A stretch of DNA of 64,000 bases from Tunturibacter psychrotolerans (GTDB taxonomy: Bacteria; Acidobacteriota; Terriglobia; Terriglobales; Acidobacteriaceae): the NCBI RefSeq assembly GCF_040359615.1, contig NZ_CP132942.1:1-64000 (forward strand). Direction: 5' to 3'. The number at the start of each line of letters is the position of its first letter. Within the stretch, counting starts at the first letter, position 1. This document shows, piece after piece, positions 17,432-25,223 of the stretch. The notes below the pieces were generated by a model. It saw nothing but the letters and a program-made list of their open reading frames with translations. It did no database searches and had not been told where the DNA came from. Position numbers and translations under genes: made by a program.

Positions 17432-18643
17432 TTATTGGGGTGGGCGGGGGGAGAAGTAGCCTTTTTGGGCTCGGACTTTGTAGCGGGGGTCGTTGGCCTG
17501 GAGGTAGATGGTACGGAAGGAGCCGTCCATCTTGAGATCTGTGGGGCGGTAGACGAGGTGGTACTGGCTGCGAAGCTCCTCTTCGATGTTGCGGAAACCA
17601 ACGGCTACGTCTTCGAGCTTGACGGGGTAGAAGGCCTGGCCGCCGGTAGCATCGGAGATGGCTTTGAGGACGTCGTCGCCTTTGTCTTTGCTGGGGCTGA
17701 TGTTGGTGCTGATGGTGTAGACAATGGTGTCGGCACGCTGACACATCTTGATGGCGTCTGACTCCTGAACGCGGGAGTAGTTGTCGTCACCGTCAGAGAC
17801 GAGGATGAGGGCGCGGCGGACGGCTCCTGTCTCCTGAAGCGGAAGCATCTGGTCTTTGCAGGTCTTGTAGAGGGCGTCGAAGAGGGCGGTTCCGCCGCCG
17901 GGACGGAGCTTGCGGATGCCCTGGTTGAGGAGGTCGACATTGTTGGTGAAGCCCTGGGACACATCGGTCTCGATGTCGAAGCCTTCGACGAAGGCGCGGT
18001 CGTCGCGGTGGAGGATCTGGAGGAGGAACTCGACGGCGGAGTCCTGCTCGAACTGGAAGCGCTGGCGGATGGAGCTGGAGGTGTCGAGCATGATGCCGAC
18101 ACGCAGGGGGAGATTTGTTTGCTGGGTGAAGCGGAGGACCGCAAGAGGAGGACGGCCGTCGTCGAGGAGGCCGAAGTTTTCGCGCTTGAGGCCGGTGATG
18201 AACTTACCGTGCTTGTCGATGACGGTGAAGATGAGATTGACTTCGTTGACCTGGACCTGGAGGGTGGTGACGGGCTCGTCGATCTGTGGGGAGTTAGGGG
18301 CCTGTGGGGTGTTTGGGGCGGCAGTTTGGCCGGCCGGGGTGGGGGCCTGGGCGCCAGGAGCTTGCGCCGGCGTCGTGGCCGACTGCGGAGTGGCGGCGGG
18401 GGCTGGGGTGGCACTGGTTGGAGGCGCTGTGGCTGATGGTGTGGGTGCAGGGCCGGACGTGGTCTGGGCTATTTCGGCGGAGGATGACGCGCCGGAGTCG
18501 CCGGAAGAGGCGAAGAGACGATGTAACCAGTTGGGCCTTTGAGTCGGGGCGGTCTGAGCCTGAAGAGGCGTCGCGGCGAGGGGCAGGAGGAGCAGAGCGG
18601 ACAGTAGGGACGCGGGGACTTTGGGTCTTGGGACTTGGTTCAT
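17432..18643 (-). CDS. VWFA-related Acidobacterial domain protein (exported)
   Basis: 403 aa from the ATG at 18643. Signal peptide (ASLLSALLLLPLAATPLQAQ); then a Pro/Ala/Thr/Ser-rich linker at about residues 50-125; then an N-terminal beta domain (TTLQVQVNEVNLIFTVIDKH, FGLLDDGRPP); then a von Willebrand A fold with MIDAS residues in VGIMLDTSSSIRQRF and LILVSDGDDNYSRV. The layout is that of the TIGR03436 'VWFA-related Acidobacterial domain' family, which is amplified in this phylum and of unknown role. Metal-dependent protein-protein adhesion in the periplasm or at the surface is inferred. It lies 28 bases downstream of the pseudouridine synthase gene. Confidence 0.88.
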   Translation of the reverse strand: MNQVPRPKVPASLLSALLLLPLAATPLQAQTAPTQRPNWLHRLFASSGDSGASSSAEIAQTTSGPAPTPSATAPPTSATPAPAATPQSATTPAQAPGAQAPTPAGQTAAPNTPQAPNSPQIDEPVTTLQVQVNEVNLIFTVIDKHGKFITGLKRENFGLLDDGRPPLAVLRFTQQTNLPLRVGIMLDTSSSIRQRFQFEQDSAVEFLLQILHRDDRAFVEGFDIETDVSQGFTNNVDLLNQGIRKLRPGGGTALFDALYKTCKDQMLPLQETGAVRRALILVSDGDDNYSRVQESDAIKMCQRADTIVYTISTNISPSKDKGDDVLKAISDATGGQAFYPVKLEDVAVGFRNIEEELRSQYHLVYRPTDLKMDGSFRTIYLQANDPRYKVRAQKGYFSPRPPQ

Positions 18644-18671
18644 TCGGTTGGGTGCGGTCACTCGGATGATT

Positions 18672-19787
18672 CTACTCAATTGTGGACGAATTCGTGCGAA
18701 TTGCTTGCAAAAACGACTCAAGTTCGATAGGCAGGGGGGCCGCGAGATCCATAGGCTTGCTGGTTTGCGGATGGGTGAAGGAGAGATGGGCGGCGTGGAG
18801 GAAGTTTCGCTCGAGATTGAGAGCTGGATCGAGGCCGGGGATGGCGTGGGGAGCTCCGTAGAGTGTGTCGCCGACGACGGGATGGCCGAGGGATTGGGCA
18901 TGGACGCGAATCTGATGGGTGCGGCCGGTTTCGATGCGGACCTCGACCATTGTGAAAGGGCCGTAGGCAGTGGTTAGACGTTCGAGGACGTGGAAGTGGG
19001 AGACGGCGGTTCGGCCATCGGCGCGGCGGGTGGTCATGCGGGTGCGGCGGATGATGTCGCGGGCGATGGGGAGGTTGACGGTGGTGTCGTCTTTTTTAAC
19101 GTGGCCGTGGAGGAGGGCGAGGTAGGTCTTGGTGACCTGGCGGCGGGAGAACATGTCGCCGAGTTTGCGGTGGGTGCTGTCGTCTTTGGCGACGAGGATG
19201 AGGCCGCTGGTGAGCTTGTCGAGGCGATGGACGATGCCGGGGCGGAGATCGCCGCCTACGTCGGAGAGCTTGGCGAAGTGGAAGAGGAGTGCGTTGACGA
19301 GGGTGCCGCGGTTGCGGGCGTCGTCGGTGGTGCCGGCTCCGGCGTGGACCATCATGCCGGCGGGTTTGTTGATGACGGCGAGGTACTTGTCTTCGTGGAG
19401 GATGTCGAGTGGGATGTCCTCGGGGATGGCGTGGAGGGGTGCGGGCTGGGGGGAGCCTTCGATCTCGATGGATTCGCCACCGTGGAGTTTTTGTTTGGGC
19501 TTGGCAGGATTGCCGTCGACACGGACCTGGCCGGCTTCGATGAGGAGTTGGACGCGGGCGCGGGAGATGTCGGGCAGGGCCTGGGCGAGGTAGAGATCGA
19601 GGCGCAGGTTGGCGGCGGCGGGGTCGGCGGTGAAGGTGCGGACGGCGTCGGAGTCTTCTTCGACTTCGTCGAACTCGAGGACAGGGATTGGGGGCGGGGT
19701 GATTTCTTCTACGCCGCGAGTGGCGCGGTACTCGTGTTTTACGGTGCGGCGACGCTGGCCCTTGGGGAGCATGTTCTTAGACGGCAT
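18672..19787 (-). CDS. RluD-family 23S rRNA pseudouridine synthase
   Basis: 371 aa. An N-terminal acidic extension of about 60 residues is followed by an S4 RNA-binding domain (RLDLYLAQALPDISRARVQLLIEAGQVRVDG) and the catalytic RluA/RluC/RluD domain. The active-site motif is GIVHRLDKLTSGLILVAK, where the Asp of HRLDK attacks uridine, and the later RIETGRTHQIRVH motif is intact. It isomerises uridine in large-subunit rRNA, probably helix 69 if a true RluD. It overlaps the upstream Lgt-like gene by 11 bases, so translational coupling is likely. Confidence 0.93.
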   Translation of the reverse strand: MPSKNMLPKGQRRRTVKHEYRATRGVEEITPPPIPVLEFDEVEEDSDAVRTFTADPAAANLRLDLYLAQALPDISRARVQLLIEAGQVRVDGNPAKPKQKLHGGESIEIEGSPQPAPLHAIPEDIPLDILHEDKYLAVINKPAGMMVHAGAGTTDDARNRGTLVNALLFHFAKLSDVGGDLRPGIVHRLDKLTSGLILVAKDDSTHRKLGDMFSRRQVTKTYLALLHGHVKKDDTTVNLPIARDIIRRTRMTTRRADGRTAVSHFHVLERLTTAYGPFTMVEVRIETGRTHQIRVHAQSLGHPVVGDTLYGAPHAIPGLDPALNLERNFLHAAHLSFTHPQTSKPMDLAAPLPIELESFLQAIRTNSSTIE

Positions 19788-20526
19788 GGGTGACCAGCTT
19801 TCCTGGCAGCAGTACGAGGACGGCCGCTACTACGATCATACCGAGAGCGATCCACTGGACGGGGTCGAGCGCGGTGTAGAGAGTGCTGGTGGTGTAGGGG
19901 TAGGGCTGGCGGAAGAAGGTGAGAAGGAACTGAATGGTGCCTGCGGCGGCGAGGGCTGCTACGAGGGAATTGGCGGAGTGCGGGCTGCGCTTGAGTTGGT
20001 GTAAGAGCCAAAAGGTAAGAAGGAGCGCGGCGATTGCGGCGTAGAGAGCGACGGGGTGGAGGTGCGCGCGGTCGGGCGGGATGCTCATACCCCAAGGGAC
20101 AGTGGTTGGGAGACCGGCGTCGCTGCCTTCGGCGAAGTGGCCGAGGGCGAGGAAGGCCCAGATGAGCGTGGCGCAAGGGCTCCACGCGTTGAGCGTGTCG
20201 AGGATGGGGAGATGGCGGATGCGCAGGTAGACGAGCGTTGCGAGGAAAGTGAGGAGGATGCCTGTGGAGGTAAGGGACGGTACGGTGAGGAGAAGGATTG
20301 GGTAGGAGAAGAAGTTGTGGAGGTTGGCGGCGATGAGCAGGAGGCGAGAGAGGGCGAAGGCGGAGAGAAGGGTGAAGAGGCCGGCGTTCCAGAGCTTGTC
20401 GGGGTTGAGGCCGACGATGGCGGCGGTGCGCAGGCTTAGGGTAAGGGCGGCCATAAGGCCAAGGGCGGCGAGTACGCCGAAGGTAGGAAGGAGGAGATGA
20501 CCGGAGTGGATGAGATAGGGGTGCAC
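19777..20526 (-). CDS. Divergent prolipoprotein diacylglyceryl transferase (Lgt)-like membrane protein
   Basis: 249 aa, about seven hydrophobic segments. The overall Lgt plan is visible: MHPYLIHSGHLLLPTFGVLAALG at the start and LHPVALYAAIAALLL near residue 165, where Lgt has RHPxQLYE. However, the HGG-containing loop is replaced by TSTGILLTF. The GRxGNFxNGExxG signature with its essential Arg is replaced by LALGHFAEGSDAGLPTTVPW. Real Lgt attaches diacylglycerol to lipobox cysteines in the inner membrane. With these residues missing, activity is doubtful and another substrate is possible. It is the first gene of an overlapping pair with the pseudouridine synthase. Confidence 0.75.
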   Translation of the reverse strand: MHPYLIHSGHLLLPTFGVLAALGLMAALTLSLRTAAIVGLNPDKLWNAGLFTLLSAFALSRLLLIAANLHNFFSYPILLLTVPSLTSTGILLTFLATLVYLRIRHLPILDTLNAWSPCATLIWAFLALGHFAEGSDAGLPTTVPWGMSIPPDRAHLHPVALYAAIAALLLTFWLLHQLKRSPHSANSLVAALAAAGTIQFLLTFFRQPYPYTTSTLYTALDPVQWIALGMIVVAAVLVLLPGKLVTHAV

Positions 20527-20649
20527 GTTCGGGATTTAATACAGAGATTCTTCCCCTTCGGCTACGCTCAGGGTCAGGATGACGAACTCTAGAGTTCCAT
20601 CCTGTTTCGCTTCCTCGACGTCATCGTCGTGAAGGAACTCTGCTTAGAG

Positions 20650-20676
20650 AAAAAAGAAGACCGACCCACTGGGCCG
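20650..20676 (-). terminator. Rho-independent terminator after 6S RNA
   Basis: On the minus strand, CGGCCCA-GT-GGGTCGG (one G-U pair) forms a hairpin followed by TCTTCTTTTTT. It lies directly 3' of the proposed 6S RNA. Confidence 0.7.
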
Positions 20677-20679
20677 TAC

Positions 20680-20820
20680 GTCGAAGCGCTGGTGAACCCG
20701 TCCTAAGACGGCGGGACCCTGCCGTGGCTCTTTAGGCTTTCCTGACTGGAGGACTGCACACCGAACCATGTCTACGAGCCAGGCCCCTGTTCAATGAATG
20801 TTGGTTCAACCAGCGTTGTT
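20680..20820 (-). ncRNA. ssrS: 6S RNA
   Basis: No protein is plausible between zapA and the Lgt-like gene, but the minus strand folds well. A closing stem pairs CGCTGGTTGAACC (5', near 20815) with GGTTCACCAGCG (3', near 20687). An upper stem pairs CCTGGCT with AGTCAGG. The 3' side carries AAGCCTAAAGAGCCACGGC, and then a small hairpin CCGTC-TTAG-GACGG in the central-bubble position, as in known 6S RNAs. 6S RNA binds housekeeping RNA polymerase by mimicking an open promoter and is often encoded next to zapA, as here. At about 135 nt it is shorter than E. coli 6S (about 184 nt), so the ends are approximate. The rest of 20527-21096 shows nothing further that I can name. Confidence 0.75.
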
Positions 20821-21096
20821 CGCGTACCTGCTTTGTAGGCCGGCATTCTTAGGTTCGATGCTAACGGGATGTGATGAGATTCGCAACTCCGGAGCCTGCG
20901 GAGGTCGGATAAGCCTAATTGCCCGAATGGCTTGTCGGTTGGGTCTGAGGAATAGTTTTGGCGCGGGCGATGAGTCTCTTGAGTTTGCCCTCGACATCTG
21001 ATCCGGAGCCCAGCATCTCTGCTGGGAGAGCACCATCGGCGGAACGCGGAGAACTCAAGAAGATTTATTGCGGCGAGTACCCTGGATTGGGCTGGA

Positions 21097-21480
21097 TCAG
21101 CCTACTTTGCGGTCTTCGAGGAGTTCGTCGAGGAGGTGGGACAGATCGCCTGCGCGAGAGCGGACGGATTGCTGCGAGTTCTGAAGGCTGCCGGCGAGGT
21201 TGTCGCTGCGGTCGCGGGCGCAGCATAGCTCGTCGGCGATATTGAGGGCGGCGAGCACGGCTACACGGAGGCTATCGACGGTGTTGCCGTGGGCTGAGAC
21301 GGCGCGCATCTTGGCGTCGACGATGGAGGCGAGGCGCTCGATGTAGGCGGGATCGATGCCGCGGAGGTTATAGATCTGGTCGTAGATTTCGACGGCGATG
21401 GACTGGTTCTGCGTGGGCTCGGCGGCCGCCGGAGTGGTTGCCTGCGGGGCTTCGAGGGTCTGGTCTGCAGTCTGGGCCAT
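21097..21480 (-). CDS. zapA: Cell division protein ZapA
   Basis: 127 aa. A disordered Ala/Thr/Pro-rich N-terminus of about 25 residues precedes the ZapA core: SIAVEIYDQIYNLRGIDPAY (the beta-beta head), IERLASIVDAKMRAVSAHGN, then the helical part DSLRVAVLAALNIADELCCA and a coiled-coil tail. ZapA binds and bundles FtsZ at the division site. It follows the zapB-like coiled-coil gene by 20 bases and precedes the 6S RNA, a classic arrangement. The N-terminal extension is longer than in E. coli. Confidence 0.9.
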   Translation of the reverse strand: MAQTADQTLEAPQATTPAAAEPTQNQSIAVEIYDQIYNLRGIDPAYIERLASIVDAKMRAVSAHGNTVDSLRVAVLAALNIADELCCARDRSDNLAGSLQNSQQSVRSRAGDLSHLLDELLEDRKVG

Positions 21481-21500
21481 CGGGTCTCCTTCGGGTGAAG

Positions 21501-21770
21501 TTAGAGCAGTTCGTCCATCTGCTGGAGCATCTTTTCGACGCGCTGGCGGACGGCTTCACGCTCTTTAGTGAGGGTGGTGAGTTCGGATTCGACCATGGTG
21601 GAGAGGGTTTGCTGCTCAGTGAGCTGGGCCCGGAGGTTGGCTACTTCGGCTTCTGCGGTGGCGCGGGCTTCGCGCTCGCGCTTGACGACTTCGACGGCAC
21701 GGAGGACTTTTTGTTCGAGGGCCTGGAACTCGTCGGCACTGATGCTGGGGGAGATGGTGGAGGAGCTCAT
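21501..21770 (-). CDS. Small coiled-coil protein, ZapB-like
   Basis: 89 aa, almost entirely one predicted coiled coil with heptad-like Leu/Ala/Val spacing (EFQALEQKVLRAVEVVKRER, VANLRAQLTEQQTLSTMVES, LTTLTKEREAVRQRVEKMLQ). The size, the coiled coil and the position directly upstream of zapA suggest a ZapB-type partner linking ZapA to the divisome or chromosome. Sequence identity to ZapB cannot be shown by eye, so the function rests mainly on context. Confidence 0.75.
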   Translation of the reverse strand: MSSSTISPSISADEFQALEQKVLRAVEVVKREREARATAEAEVANLRAQLTEQQTLSTMVESELTTLTKEREAVRQRVEKMLQQMDELL

Positions 21771-21859
21771 ATTGATTTCAGTATAGACGCGGAAGACGTG
21801 GATTTTTGCTGGGGAAAAGTGGGGTGGAATCTATTTGGGTGCGTGTTTTGCGCGGATTA

Positions 21860-21990
21860 AATTTTGATTGTGGTGGAGTGGCTGTTATTTGAAGGGGTTT
21901 CGCGATTTTATGTGGTTTTGATGTGGTGAATTTGTGGTGTGGTTGTGGTGATTTGCGTGCTGGATGTGGTGTTTTGGCGGTGATGTTTTC
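21860..21990. repeat. ACCAC-rich low-complexity tract
   Basis: On the minus strand the gap between pheT and the zapB-like gene is a run of short irregular units such as CACCACAACCACACCAC, AATTCACCACATC and AAAACCACATAAA, almost without G. Its composition differs from the surrounding genes. No promoter boxes could be assigned within it. It could be an untranslated leader, a decayed repeat or a slippage-grown microsatellite-like tract. Confidence 0.55.
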
Positions 21991-22022
21991 GATCGCCAAA
22001 AAATACGCCACTGTTTTGAGAA

Positions 22023-24197
22023 TTATTTTGAGGCTTCGTTTGCGCCGTCGCGAATGGTGCCGCCGAGTGCGGTGAGGGTGGCGATGATGCGGGACCACCA
22101 GTCGGTGAGCTCTTCGTCGCGGAGGGTGCGGTCGTTGGATTGGAAGACGGTGCGGAGGAGGAGCGAGTAGACACCGGGAAATTTCTTCTGGTCGCGAAAG
22201 ACTTCGACGGGCTTGAGGCTTTGGAGTTCGGGGATCGCTAGTGCGTGGATGGCGGAGGAGACCGCTTGCCACTGAGTGGCGTCGGGGAAGACGAAGGAGA
22301 AGTCGCGCTCGACGGCCTGGTAGCGGGAGAGATCGTGGGCGGTGATCTTCCTGAGGGGGAGCTCGTAGAGGACGGCGAGGTCGAGTTGCGCGAGGTAGAC
22401 GGGTTGGCGGAGTTTGCGGGCCTCTTTTTGCGTCTGGGTGAGTTCGCCGAAGTGGGCGATGGGTTGGTTGTTCAAGAGCGCTGTTGCGCTGCGGCCGGGT
22501 TGTAGCCAGGCTGGGGCTTCGGGGGTGAAGGTGAGTGCGTTGGGGCCGCCGGGCAGGGCGAAGAGGGTGAGGAGAGACTCGATGGCGCCCTTGAGCTCGA
22601 AGAAGGGAGCGTCTTCGGCGGAGTAGAGGTTGGAGTATTTTGCGGCGGCGGTGGTGAGGCCGAGGGAGAGTTGCGGGGTCTCGTGGACGTCGGAGATGAA
22701 GGTGCCGTCGGGGGGGATGGTGCCGGTGAAGATCTGGCCTTGTTCGAAGAGGCGTACTTCGCGGACGTCTCGGTTGAGGTTGTGCGCGAGCATGGTGACC
22801 ATGCCGGGGATGAGCGAGGGGCGCAGGAGAGAAGCCTCTTCGGAGAGTGGATTCTCCATGGGGACGGTTCCCTTCCCCTGAGTCTTGGTTTCGTTGCTCT
22901 GAGGGTAGAAGAGATCGGAGTCGGGTTGGCCAGCGAAGGTGCTGGAGACGGATTCGCTGAAGCCGAGGGCGAGGAGACGACTGCGGACGGCGGCTTCTTT
23001 CGCTTGCGTGGGTTGCGTGATGACGATGCCCGGGGCGGGGAGGGTGTTGGCGAAGCGGTTGTAGCCGTAGACGCGGGCGACTTCTTCGATGAGGTCGATC
23101 TCGCGTTCGAGGTCGAGACGCCAGGATGGGAGCTTGGTTGCGTAGACGGCTTGATCCTGACGGAGGCCGTGGAGGAGGAGTTCGCAGCCTAGCGAAGTTA
23201 AGTACTGGGCGACGATCTCGGAGGTGATGCCGGCGGGGTCGAGGGTGGTGCCGAGGTGGCGTTTGACCTGGGCGACGGAGAGTTCGATGGGAGGACGCGA
23301 GGCGGTGCGGGCTTCTACGTCTGGATCGATGAGGTCGATGAGTTCGCCTTCGAGTTTGCCTCCATGCTGGAGGATGATTTGCGCGACGAGGGCGTTGGCC
23401 ACCGGGGCAGTGTTGAAGTCGGCGCCGCGCTCGAAGCGGTGGGAGGCGTCGGTGTGTAGGCCGTGGCGGCGGGAGGAGCGGCGGACGCTGGCGGCGTCGA
23501 ACCATGCGGCTTCGATGAGGATGTTTTTGGTTTCGGGGGTGATCATGGAGTCCCAACCACCCATGACTCCGGCTAGTGCGAGGGCGTTCTTTTCGTCGGC
23601 TACGACGAGGTCGTCGGCTTCGAGGGTGCGGTCGGTGCCGTCGAGGAGTTTTAACTTTTCTCCTTTGTGGGCGAGGCGGACGACGATGCCGCCTTCGATC
23701 TTGTCGAGGTCGAAGGCGTGGGTGGGATGGCCCATGCCGTGGAGAACGAAGTTGCTTGCGTCGACGGCGTTGGAGATTTGTTTTTGGCTGAGGAGGGTGA
23801 AGTACTCTGCGACTTTGCCTGTGCTGGGGGCGATGGTTACGTTGCGGACTACTTGCGCGGTGAAGCGGCCGCAGAGGCCTTTGGCTTCGGGGGCGATGCG
23901 GACGGGGAAGGGCTCGTCGACGAGACTGCCGATGGGGAGCTTGGTGTTGAGGGGCGCGAGGGGCAGGTTGTAGATGGTGGCGGCCTCGCGGGCGATGCCG
24001 TAGTGGTTCATGGCGTCGACGCGGTTGGTGGTGATGTCCATCTCGTAGAGGTGGCCGTTGGCTTTTCCATTCGTGGCGCCGAGCGCGTGGATGCCTTCTA
24101 CGGCGATGCCGCGGAGAGTGAGATCTTCGGCGAGCTTGTGATCATCGACCGGGATGTTGGGGACGTAGGTGCGCAGCCAAGCGGTGAGAATATTCAT
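22023..24197 (-). CDS. pheT: Phenylalanyl-tRNA synthetase beta subunit, form lacking the N-terminal tRNA-binding domain
   Basis: 724 aa. The beta subunit pairs with PheS to charge tRNA-Phe. The start MNILTAWLRTYVPNIPVDDH is typical, but LRGIAVEGIHAL runs within about 20 residues into DITTNRVDAMNHYGIAREAA. The EMAP-II/OB-fold tRNA-binding domain, normally about 100 residues there, is missing. Downstream parts are complete: the B3/B4 domain (NAVDASNFVLHGMGHPTHAFD), B5 (IELSVAQVKRHLGTTL), the catalytic-like domain (LPSWRLDLEREIDLIEEVARVYG) and the C-terminal FDX-ACB anticodon-binding domain (SRYQAVERDFSFVFPD). pheS is not adjacent but at 30362-31465. Confidence 0.93.
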   Translation of the reverse strand: MNILTAWLRTYVPNIPVDDHKLAEDLTLRGIAVEGIHALGATNGKANGHLYEMDITTNRVDAMNHYGIAREAATIYNLPLAPLNTKLPIGSLVDEPFPVRIAPEAKGLCGRFTAQVVRNVTIAPSTGKVAEYFTLLSQKQISNAVDASNFVLHGMGHPTHAFDLDKIEGGIVVRLAHKGEKLKLLDGTDRTLEADDLVVADEKNALALAGVMGGWDSMITPETKNILIEAAWFDAASVRRSSRRHGLHTDASHRFERGADFNTAPVANALVAQIILQHGGKLEGELIDLIDPDVEARTASRPPIELSVAQVKRHLGTTLDPAGITSEIVAQYLTSLGCELLLHGLRQDQAVYATKLPSWRLDLEREIDLIEEVARVYGYNRFANTLPAPGIVITQPTQAKEAAVRSRLLALGFSESVSSTFAGQPDSDLFYPQSNETKTQGKGTVPMENPLSEEASLLRPSLIPGMVTMLAHNLNRDVREVRLFEQGQIFTGTIPPDGTFISDVHETPQLSLGLTTAAAKYSNLYSAEDAPFFELKGAIESLLTLFALPGGPNALTFTPEAPAWLQPGRSATALLNNQPIAHFGELTQTQKEARKLRQPVYLAQLDLAVLYELPLRKITAHDLSRYQAVERDFSFVFPDATQWQAVSSAIHALAIPELQSLKPVEVFRDQKKFPGVYSLLLRTVFQSNDRTLRDEELTDWWSRIIATLTALGGTIRDGANEASK

Positions 24198-24383
24198 GAT
24201 GGACGGCTTCTAGTCTAAATGTTTTGACCCCTCACCTATTGAGCACAGAGAAACGTTCTCATGCTTTGATTTTCTGCTAACGGCTCATGCTGCCGAGTTT
24301 GGAGCAAACCGAAGAAAAACCATGCTGCCAGTGAGAAGAGACGGACAAAAAAAACTCCTGTTTTGGGTCCGAGTGGGAGCACA

Positions 24384-24815
24384 ATGACGGGTATGAGAAC
24401 ACTCACGCTAAGCACGCTGCCGTGGAAGCGACTGCTGGTGTGGGGGATCTTTGGGTTTTCGTTTGCGATGATTCCACTCGTCTTTGCACTAACCGGGGAT
24501 GACTTGCACCAAACGTCGGCCGGGTTTCGTGAGGTGGTCGACCGAGGGGATGTTTATTTGATCTGTGTGGCACTTGTTGGGGACAGTCTCGGACGGTTCG
24601 TGATGATACGCAAGAAGGCGATTGTGGACATACTGGGGGTTGGGTTTGCGATCGCGTACACAGTGATGGTTTCGTTCGAGTTCGGGGTTATCAGCACGAT
24701 GATCCATGGTGAACCGGTGAAGATTCCTGAGGGCGTGATTCCGATGCACAGCTTTTACTACGGGATTGCAGTATTCATTCTTGGGTGCGGGGCCGTAATA
24801 AGGACGGCGGACTGA
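24384..24815 (+). CDS. Membrane protein of unknown function
   Basis: 143 aa from the ATG at 24384, which has GGGAG about seven bases upstream. Four hydrophobic segments: LLVWGIFGFSFAMIPLVFAL, VYLICVALVGDSLG, VDILGVGFAIAYTVMVSFEF and MHSFYYGIAVFILGCGAVI. There is no recognised domain. The stop lies one base before the start of the next small gene, indicating coupled translation. Confidence 0.7.
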   Translation: MTGMRTLTLSTLPWKRLLVWGIFGFSFAMIPLVFALTGDDLHQTSAGFREVVDRGDVYLICVALVGDSLGRFVMIRKKAIVDILGVGFAIAYTVMVSFEFGVISTMIHGEPVKIPEGVIPMHSFYYGIAVFILGCGAVIRTAD

Positions 24816-24816
24816 G

Positions 24817-25080
24817 ATGGCGTGGATCGATTTCAAGTCGGGGTTCGCGCTGGTGGGGTCGCTGATTGTGCTGGCGGGAAGCCTTGATTCGCGAATGAGA
24901 AGACGGAAGGACAAGCCTGAGGAACCAGGGGATCCGGGAGAGAAGGAGAAGCCTGGGACGCCCCGTGACTATGACAAGCCCCAAGTCGCATCGGCTCCAA
25001 CGGCTGCGGATATGGTGACAGGGCGTGATATTGCTGTCTCAAAGACCATGGAAATATCGCATACTCGGAATCTCGAGTAA
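24817..25080 (+). CDS. Small protein with one N-terminal hydrophobic segment
   Basis: 87 aa: MAWIDFKSGFALVGSLIVLA gives one possible membrane segment, followed by a charged, proline-rich tail (KPEEPGDPGEKEKPGTP). It starts immediately after the preceding gene's stop, so the pair is probably translated together. No family is recognised; it could be an accessory to the 24384 membrane protein. Confidence 0.5.
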   Translation: MAWIDFKSGFALVGSLIVLAGSLDSRMRRRKDKPEEPGDPGEKEKPGTPRDYDKPQVASAPTAADMVTGRDIAVSKTMEISHTRNLE

Positions 25081-25223
25081 ATCTTGACTGGTCGTTTGCC
25101 TGATCAGATCTTCTTCTTGAAAAAACTACTTTGTTCACGCGATCAGACACTTCGCGTCTAGTGATGGCTTGCTTGAAGTTAGGTATCCGGTGATGATGGC
25201 TGGGTGACTATGGAGAACCGCGA

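Noticed and set aside
20540..20600. Possible further repeat family (CCCCTTCGGCTACGCTCAGGG) beside the Lgt-like gene
   Set aside because: Only one copy visible in the window, so no internal evidence; recalled as common in related genomes but not demonstrable here.
21778..23556. Long frame overlapping pheT on the same strand
   Set aside because: Arg/Pro/His-rich composition, no recognisable motif; pheT in the overlapping frame has all its conserved segments.
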